A DNA stretch of 14,441 nucleotides from Haplosporangium gracile (taxonomy: Eukaryota > Mortierellomycota > Mortierellomycetes > Mortierellales > Mortierellaceae): NCBI GenBank assembly GCA_015499985.1, contig JAAAUF010001006.1, forward strand, positions 1-14,441, read 5' to 3'. Below are positions 7,486 through 14,441 of the stretch, one piece after another. A model generated the notes under the pieces. The model made no database searches and was not told where the DNA came from. It was given only the letters and a program-made list of their open reading frames with translations. Position 1 is the stretch's first letter. Each line of letters starts with the position of its first letter. The translations under genes and the position numbers were made by a program.

Positions 7486-10400
7486 ATACCATCGATGCTC
7501 ATTCATTCATTCTTTATTCGTCCCCTATGTCTCCTTTTGTCTTTTCTGTCCTTTACAATTGGTCTTCAACGAGTGCTGCTCTTGCTCAAAGCAAAGAAGA
7601 ATAAAAGAAAAGTAGGAACGCAACAAAGGGATCATCCAAACCGCCCCAACAATTTTTTTTATTCCTTTTTGTTAAAGTGATTCCAAGACGCTTACTCTTT
7701 TCTTTGCGCTCTCGGTATTATAATTTTTTTAGAATAATGTTCTTGCTTTCTGTATTTGTAGTTTTTCTTTCTTTGCATCGTCTAAATACGCGTTTAGTTG
7801 CCCCGAGGACTCCATCTTCTCTCATAATTCCAAAATACCATCATTGATCGCCCTTTACCTGTTGTCCTGGTTTCTCTGTTCTTAGCTCTTCTCCTCTCCT
7901 AAAAGCTTATGTCCAGCACCGCTGTTTTTTTTGCGCTTTCGCTCATCAAAGATACATATTAGTTCCTTTTCGATTTCGATCCAGGAGCCAAATTCTTTCC
8001 CGCTCTCGAATCGCTACTAAAAAAAAAGTCAAGGGTAGCTGCACTCTTTTTCGTTATGTTACGCCTTTGCTTTTCCATGCGAGGCATTTTTTCCATTCAT
8101 ATACCTACCCCTTCGTATGAGGCATTTTTTCTATGTGGTTCCGTGGATTGCTGCGCTCTTTTTAGGTCCGTCTCAATGTCTGTATGTCTGAATGCGTTTC
8201 ATTATTGTAATAATTCCCCGCCTTTTATCCTCGCCATGCTGCATTGCATACTAGGTAAGTACGTGCCTGCATCACGAACACGCACTTGGCCCTTGGCCTT
8301 GGCTTTTTTTTTGGTCAAGTGTCTAGAACACTTTGGTAATCCGCAGGGCGTGGGCGAAGGGTGTGTAGTGGGTTTGAAGCAATTGAAGAAGTTAAAGGAG
8401 AGTTATATTTTTGTTTTTCCTTCTGTAAAAGCTGTGTTCTTGACTATGGCGTATTTCGGCAAGAAGGAAAGAAAAAAAAAACGCGAAACAATAAGTGAAA
8501 TGAATTACTCTTGTTTTTTTTTCCTTTCGTTCGCTATTGTTTTTGCAATCAAACAAATTACAAAGCCCGCACTGTCCTGCAGTTGTGCTTGCACTTTGCA
8601 TCCAGCAAGACAGAGGAAAAAGAAAATACAACAACAAACAGGCTACGCCAGCAACAAAAACGCGCAATGTGCATTTCTCCTTTGTTTGGGTGAAGGAGCA
8701 TATCGATGAATGAAACTCCATTTTCTCCGCCAGTCCGTCCTTGTGGTCCTCCCTTGGCCATTTGTGCAGAAATAAATAAAAGGTGCATGTACCCATGTAC
8801 CCATTCCATGTCCGTTCATTTGTTTTGTGTTTTATTTTGACTTGGCTGGGTGGATATGTGTCGACTTTTCGGCATTAGTCTCTTTTTTTTTTTCTTTCCA
8901 TTGGTGCAGGTGTGTGGGGTACATGTACATCCCAACGGAATGATTCATACCCACACACCCTCTTTGCGCACTTTTGCCACCATCCGCCAACCAACCACCG
9001 CCAGCTAACTTGCCTTTTCATCGTACATACTCGGCTCAGAGTTTGTTGCTCTCAACAGGATAGACAGGTAGGAGACCATACAGGATAAAGGAGGACTAAC
9101 CTCGCAAAGGAACGTGGCGTTCAATCTGTATCTCCCCTGTAGCCTGTTGGCGTGTTCTTTTTACCGAAAGACAAATGGAGAGACTGAGTATACGTGTCTA
9201 GGTCCTCAATCGCACACAAAGCACCGAGAATTTTTGTAGCTACAGGTGGTGGGTCCCCTCCTCTTGCACTTTTCAAAACAATGCCCCGATCCTCTCTCCT
9301 GTGCCTAGCCATTGAGCAGTACACAACAAAATCGTGAGGAGGGGGAGGGGGTCGAGTACCCTCTCATGTTTTACTTTTTGCGCATCCAGGCGCGTCTGGC
9401 CATATTACGCCCCTCCCTTCACCGTAATGCGATTACTTCATATATCACGATCGCGACCCTTTTTTGGGTCTTCACTAAAGGACTTTTTAATTCTTTTTCA
9501 TCTTTTATCTCCATCAGTCGTTCATACAACGTGCGTGCAACAAGATCTCCCGCGCAATTCCACCATCTCCCGCCAATTACGACGTCCTTGCCCTTTTTAT
9601 TCATCAGAACGACAGCACTTCCAAGAATGTCGTTATTTATCTTCTTTGTTGTTGAAAAGTAGACGATGGCGTCAAAAGCAAGACAACAACCAAAAAAAAC
9701 AAAGGCACCCAGGCCTAAATGAGCCGGGCAGCTGTGTCATCAAGTAAGTATTCCCTTCCTGTCATCTTCTCATTTCTCTCCTTCCATGCCTTCATCCATC
9801 CATCCTCTCTCTGCATTCTTTAGTTTTTTTTTTGGTGCTTTGCTCTGAACTCTAAAAAAAAACATGGCAATAACGTGTCTGGTCATGGGATCGCACAAAA
9901 AAATAATTCAACCCACATCCCAAATTCCTTCCGAGCAAGTGATGTACAAGGAGGAATTTTATTTTTCTGTATGCGGTAAATTTATCATACACTTTCTCTC
10001 ACTTCTCCGTGTTCGTCATTTTCTCTCCATACCCTCCATTTGTATCAAAAAAGTCGACAAGGGGGAAGGGGACTAACGTGGTATGAGAGTAGAAAAAGAA
10101 TCGAAAGACTGAAAGAAGTAATAAAGGACCTCACCTAACTCAACGCCGCAACTCGAGTACTTTTTTGTTTCTGGCTCTCAATGGCTCAGAAGAAATAGGG
10201 GCAAGAAGAAAAACAAAACAACTGACCCAAATCAGGCAAGTGCAGCAAAAAAAATTATTAGGCTGTGTTCGTCACTTCCCCTACCCTCCCTCTCTATGCA
10301 TTCAGTTGAATTCGTAAACACAGAGAGGCAGAGGAAGAGAGCATTGCAAACTTGTTTGTGTAATGGCCGACTGAGTACACCTTGCAGTAACCCCTTCCTC

Positions 10401-10577
10401 CCACCTCACCTCGTACAAACAAAAAAATTTGGCGGTTGAGTTAAGAGTGTAGAGGTAGGAGGGCGAGAACAAAGGGAAAGGATGGACGGACAAGAGAGGC
10501 AGAGGAAGAGCGAGAGAGGGAGGGACAAGGCAAGTTTGGACTTCGTGGCGTGGTTGTTACACAAGGTTGAACACTCA

Positions 10578-10620
10578 CAAACAAACAAACAAACAAACAA
10601 ACAAACAAACAAAAAAAAAA
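10578..10620. repeat. CAAA tetranucleotide repeat followed by A10
   Basis: Eight exact CAAA units run into ten A residues after one more C. The repeat produces phenylalanine/cysteine-rich frames on the minus strand and NKQT-rich frames on the plus strand, which are artefacts. A related AAAACAAAACATAAACAAAA stretch follows to about 10650. Confidence 0.9.
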
Positions 10621-11505
10621 CCAAACCAGCAAAACAAAACATAAACAAAAACGACGAAAAGCTTGGAACGGAAGAAAAAATTGCAGGGGTACTGAGCTTA
10701 CTTGGCTGGTCTCATTGTTATTTGTTGTTTTTTTCCTTTCGACAGAAACGAAAAGGCAAAAAAACAAAAGAAAATAAAACCGAACGAGTGAAAGGGAAGA
10801 GGAATTGGATGCTGATGCATGTTGAGCATGGAGAAGAATGTTGACACGGAATATTATTCTTTTTCTGAGAAGGCGGCCAAAGACGCCAAGGAACGTGAGC
10901 AAAATGAGCGAACAATTTGGCACTGCTACTGTGCCCCCACTCCCTCCTTCCATTCTTTGCTTTCAGCCCTTGTTGTAAACCAAAAAGATCGACCCATAAC
11001 CCATAACATCCATCCTGGGCTTCCTTTCCTTCTTTTTTCTATTGTTAAAAAAACAGAACAGGGGTAAGGAAGGTAGGGGTCTAATGAGACGATTCAAGCG
11101 ATATATTGCTTCTTTTCTCAACCAATAAAACTGACTTGTTTTGTCACGCTTACTCCCATAGCTCTTCTTCTTTTCCCTTCGATTCCTTCATCCGTCCCTC
11201 CTCTCATTCTTCCGTCAGTCAGCTCAAGTTTAGTTTGTTAGTCACCCAACCTCACCCTTGCAACTAATTGCGCTCCTTCACTGCCCAGTCTGCCCACCTA
11301 CCTTCAGGGCATGTATATACCAACCCTCAGACAAAACCATCTCAACAACAACGCACCACACGACTCCCGTGACATTTGTTGTTGTTGACTTTTTAGTTCT
11401 CCGCAAACGCCCTTGTGGTCCGCCCTCTCACTCCTCTCTTTCCTCCCTTTTTCTCCTTTTTTCCTTTGTTCAAAGTCTCGAACTCTCACATACTCCGGAG
11501 ATTGC

Positions 11506-11530
11506 GTGTGTGTGTATGTATGTGTGTGTT
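11506..11530. repeat. GT dinucleotide repeat
   Basis: GTGTGTGTGTATGTATGTGT-type sequence of about 25 nt with two A interruptions. Simple repeat. Confidence 0.8.
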
Positions 11531-12518
11531 GTGCTTTGATCCCTTCTTTTCATACTCCTATCCCCTTCCATCGATACGATATGCCCTCTTTTTCCTACAA
11601 CGCCACTTGGTCATCCCTCCTTCGTTTTCGGCTTTTTAGAGAAGTGCACCTTTGTCATCGCTTTTTAAAAATAAAAGAAAAACGTGGTCCGAAAGGAGAG
11701 AAACTGAATTGAAGGAAAAAAAAACTGTTCAATTTCGGTTCGTTAGGTACGGCGCGATTTGTTGTTTTTTTTTGAGTTGGGTTAGTCAGCCATTGTTCGG
11801 GGGTTGGAAACGAAGAAAGTAAGATTTGATAACGCAACCCTAACGAGCGAAGCGGACACCTCAGTCAAGCCGAGCTGTGTTTTGAGCTTGCCAACAAAAA
11901 CTCTCTTTTTTGACAACGTTTTTCTTTCTTCATCACCAAGCAGGATAGTCTCGAAATGGAGAGGGCGAAGGAGAGAAAATGTTTGATTTCGGTAATCTTT
12001 TTTCTTCTTCCCAGTCATCAAACCGCTGTGTCAAACATGCGAGAACAAGCGAATGTAAATGGTGTTAACTAGAAGAATCGCAATAAAGAATGATCAGGAT
12101 CAGAACAGTTAATAACCTGAAGAAGACTACAAGGTGGAAAACGGACGAATAAAACTAAAACATGGAGGCGTTATAGTCATAGTCGCCTCTATTGCCTTTT
12201 AAACCGACAGAGACAACTCGGGTCACCGCTAGAGTTAAAACGTCATATCACTTTTCTACGATCTAGAAGGGTCTTTTCTTTTCCACCATACCATTTCCTA
12301 CCTACTCTAAACTAAACGAGCACGACGTTGTTTGAAGTCAAAAAAAATGATTAGGGATGAGGCGCATAGCAAAAAAAATACCAAAAAAAAAGAAGATAAA
12401 CACAAATAAGGAAACTAAAAAGCGAGGGTTACGCCGACCGTGATGCGATAAAGGCAAAAACTAAACCAACCTCCGCAAAACAAGCGTATACCTCCATTCG
12501 CGTATTTTTCCTCTCTGT

Positions 12519-12544
12519 CCTGAACCTCAACCTGAACCTGAACC
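12519..12544. repeat. CCTGAA hexamer repeat
   Basis: Four tandem hexamers (CCTGAA, CCTCAA, CCTGAA, CCTGAA) are followed by CC. The length is in frame with an 83-codon minus-strand frame (12415-12666), where it would read VQVQVEVQ, but that frame has no other support. Confidence 0.75.
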
Positions 12545-14428
12545 GACGACGCGTTGCGCCATTCGTCATGGCATTCACTAACCATCCCTCCCCTTTTTTT
12601 TTCTTGGAGCATTTTGCCCGCTATGCAGGCTGAAGACAAAGGGCATACATGCACACAGGAGTACACTCATGTAATCATCCTAATGCAAAGGGACAGGGGA
12701 AAGAAAAAACAAAAAGAAGGCTAGGAGCTGCAGGAGGAAGGAAGTCAAGTCATTCCACACCTCTGTTTTGGTTTTATTCGTCTCTTTTTCATAGGCAAAA
12801 TAATAACATTGCTGCGCGAGCGCGAAGTTGTCTCGTCATCATCATATGGTTGATTCACACTTCCTTTCCCCCATTCCTTCCTCTCCTGTCTCCCTTCTCC
12901 TTTCTCATTTCGAAATGCATGCGATGATCACCGGCAATCAGATAGGCAGCTGTTTATGAATTGAAGTCGACCAAAATAGTTTTTTTTCTCGTTCCTGACT
13001 CTGGAACGGCGAGTAGGATAGGCGTCATAAATGCCTCGCCCAAAGTCCAAGCCCGAGCTTCAAGTTCTTAACCTAGTCTATTTCATTTCCACATCCTCTT
13101 CCCACAACTCTCATATTACGCTCAACCCTATGACCCAAACGTTAGCTCCACCTCGCTTTGGTTTTCGACTTTTAAACTCGTGTTATAAAAAAAACTGCGA
13201 CACGATTATCTTGCCTTTTCGTCAATGAAAAACAAATGAGACCATGGGTGTAATGGAGGGGATGGTGGGCGAGCTCGTCCATGAGGTGAGGTGAGGAGGG
13301 GACGTGAGAGAGTAGCCAGTTTATGAGCTAAACCAAAGTAAAGAGCGAATATGATGAGATATGAAGACAGAGAGTGAGAGGAATACCATCTGCCAAGGGC
13401 GTGTACATACATGCAACATTCGTACCCTTCCCACCTTTGAGTCATCTCTGTTTGCGCTCTTTTCGTCTGATAAAGCAAAAGGAAAGATAGAACAAAAAAA
13501 ACAAAAGATGGGCGGGGCGGACGGCCCATCCCACATGTCGACTCTTCTACATACATGAATATGCGTGGGGATAAAAAAATGGGAGAGCTGCAAAGATGGA
13601 CCGAGGATGTAATTAATGTAGTAGATAGGAAGGTATGCGAGGCATGCGAGCAAGGGTTATCTTTTTGTGTTTTTTCACTCTCCTTGGTTGCTCCTTGTCA
13701 GTAAAGACAGCGATGAGCGATGACAGAAGTGGGAGATGCACATGGGTCAATTGCATGGGAGCATTAGGATGTCTGATTCAAAATAATAATGCCCATGGGC
13801 ACATCACAAAAAAAACTCGGACTCAGGGCCAACGTCGCCCCGAAGGGCTACATGCATGTACGTAGAATGTTGAAGTAGTAGGAGAGATGATAAAAACTTT
13901 CCTTCTCCTTTTGCTGTCCAAAAAAGTCAGTCCAGCCCCGAAGCAGCCATGCCGAAGAAAGCAAAACAAAAAAAAGGATCTGATTATTTTTTTTCTCACT
14001 CTTGTTTTGTTTTCCGTTCTATCTCCCCCCTGAAGATGCTATTGCAATGTTACATCTCCTTGTTTCCCTTTTACCCGAGTCAAATGGGAAAAATTAGCGA
14101 TGCGAGCGGGGCTTTGACTCTTTGGCTCTTTCCTCGTTTGCTGACACAACTCGAGAAAAATGGCAAGGTACATGTACACTTGCTAAGCTATCCAAATCAC
14201 ATCGTGACGAACAACGCCAACGCCTCCTTGTCCTGTCTTGCCCTGCACTGCAAGAGGTAATTAGCGCAAACAGAGTAAAGACAGAGGAGAATAGATAAAT
14301 GATTGCCATTTTGGTACAAGGAACAGTCGAGACCCTTTCTATTTTGCTTTCTTTCACTTTGTGTGGTCTTGTGCATAGCGTGAATGCATCTCTATTGTTG
14401 TCCTGATATGTACATACAGCTCCGACTC

Positions 14429-14441
14429 TTTTTTTTTTTTT
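14429..14441. repeat. Terminal T-run at the window edge
   Basis: The last thirteen bases are all T, and the run may continue outside the window. Confidence 0.9.

Larger units (their letters stand above)
7001..10800. other. Non-coding stretch, middle of the gene-free block
   Basis: This stretch holds pyrimidine-rich DNA (7150-7200, 7437-7485, 9770-9830), many T-runs, and isolated donor-like words (GTAAGT at 8255 and 9745) that I could not pair with convincing exons. The longest frame, 217 codons at 8056-8709, is rich in F/C/K and follows poly-T and poly-A runs; it shows no domain. CATGTAC words cluster at 8786-8928. No RNA gene was recognised and no tRNA B-box-like sequence was seen. Confidence 0.6.
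10801..14441. other. Non-coding stretch, right part of the gene-free block
   Basis: Only short frames are present. The frame at 13949-14260 starts in a good initiation context (GCAGCCATGCC) and begins MPKKAKQKKG, but continues as low-complexity sequence with no domain. Simple repeats occur at 11506-11530, 12519-12544 and 14429-14441. AATAAA hexamers are scattered on both strands. A gene may start beyond the right edge, in which case this would be its upstream region; the window cannot show this. Confidence 0.6.

Noticed and set aside
8056..8709. 217-codon plus-strand frame, the longest in the gene-free block
   Set aside because: It is rich in F, C and K from poly-T/poly-A runs. It has no domain, and an internal GTAAGT at 8255 has no convincing partner.
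9337..9351. G-rich gaggagggggaggggg stretch considered as a G-quadruplex
   Set aside because: There are only two strong G-runs plus one GG doublet; four runs of three or more are not available nearby.
7119..10851. Similar octapeptide starts MEENVDTE (7119) and MEKNVDTE (10828), 20 of 24 bases shared
   Set aside because: Similarity stops abruptly on both sides. A match of this quality between two places in about 10 kb of biased sequence is not unlikely by chance.
10441..10953. 170-codon minus-strand and 120-codon plus-strand frames
   Set aside because: Both are created by the CAAA repeat and neighbouring A-runs (FVCLFVCLFV and TNKQTNKQ patterns).
12350..12360. TTAGGG considered as a telomere or subtelomere mark
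   Set aside because: It is a single occurrence, with no tandem array.

Overview
The window looks like nuclear DNA of a filamentous fungus. The best guess is an early-diverging lineage such as Mucoromycota/Mortierellomycota, but this is inferred from style and not proven. The supporting signs are two split genes with short spliceosomal introns (106-127 nt, GT...AG, CTGAC/TTGAC-like branch sites), AATAAA signals shortly after stop codons, a DNA-transposon-type inverted-repeat element, and intermediate GC with many A/T homopolymers. No rRNA, tRNA, CRISPR or bacterial operon structure was seen.

Layout. (1) Positions 1-910 form one large fold-back: two arms of 275 bp that are exact reverse complements enclose a core of about 360 bp with no credible gene. 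This looks like a recently inserted non-autonomous DNA element (MITE/MULE/Foldback type). Its left tip coincides with the first base of the window. (2) Positions 1175-2062 (minus) hold a three-exon gene for a 211-aa protein. It has a split CxxC...CxxC zinc-binding pattern and motifs resembling the N-terminal region of Helitron Rep/helicase proteins, so it may be a truncated or domesticated Helitron-derived gene. (3) Positions 2208-3543 (minus) hold a two-exon gene for a 409-aa protein of the hot-dog-fold acyl thioesterase type. The two genes are tandem on the minus strand, 145 bp apart. The thioesterase-like gene has a CACGTG box and a TGAGTCA (Gcn4/AP-1 type) site upstream.

(4) From about 3.7 kb to the right edge (14441), roughly 10.7 kb, I find no convincing gene. 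The stretch is filled with homopolymer runs, pyrimidine and purine tracts, short microsatellites, scattered AATAAA hexamers and a loose recurrence of the CATGTAC motif. Open frames there are short and low-complexity. It could be a long regulatory region, long UTRs, non-coding transcript territory, or a gene of very small exons that cannot be resolved by eye.

No pathway links the genes. The left third is a mobile-element-rich edge next to one housekeeping-like lipid gene, and the right two thirds are an unexplained non-coding block. The window begins exactly at an inverted-repeat tip and ends inside a T-run, which suggests both ends may be assembly breakpoints.
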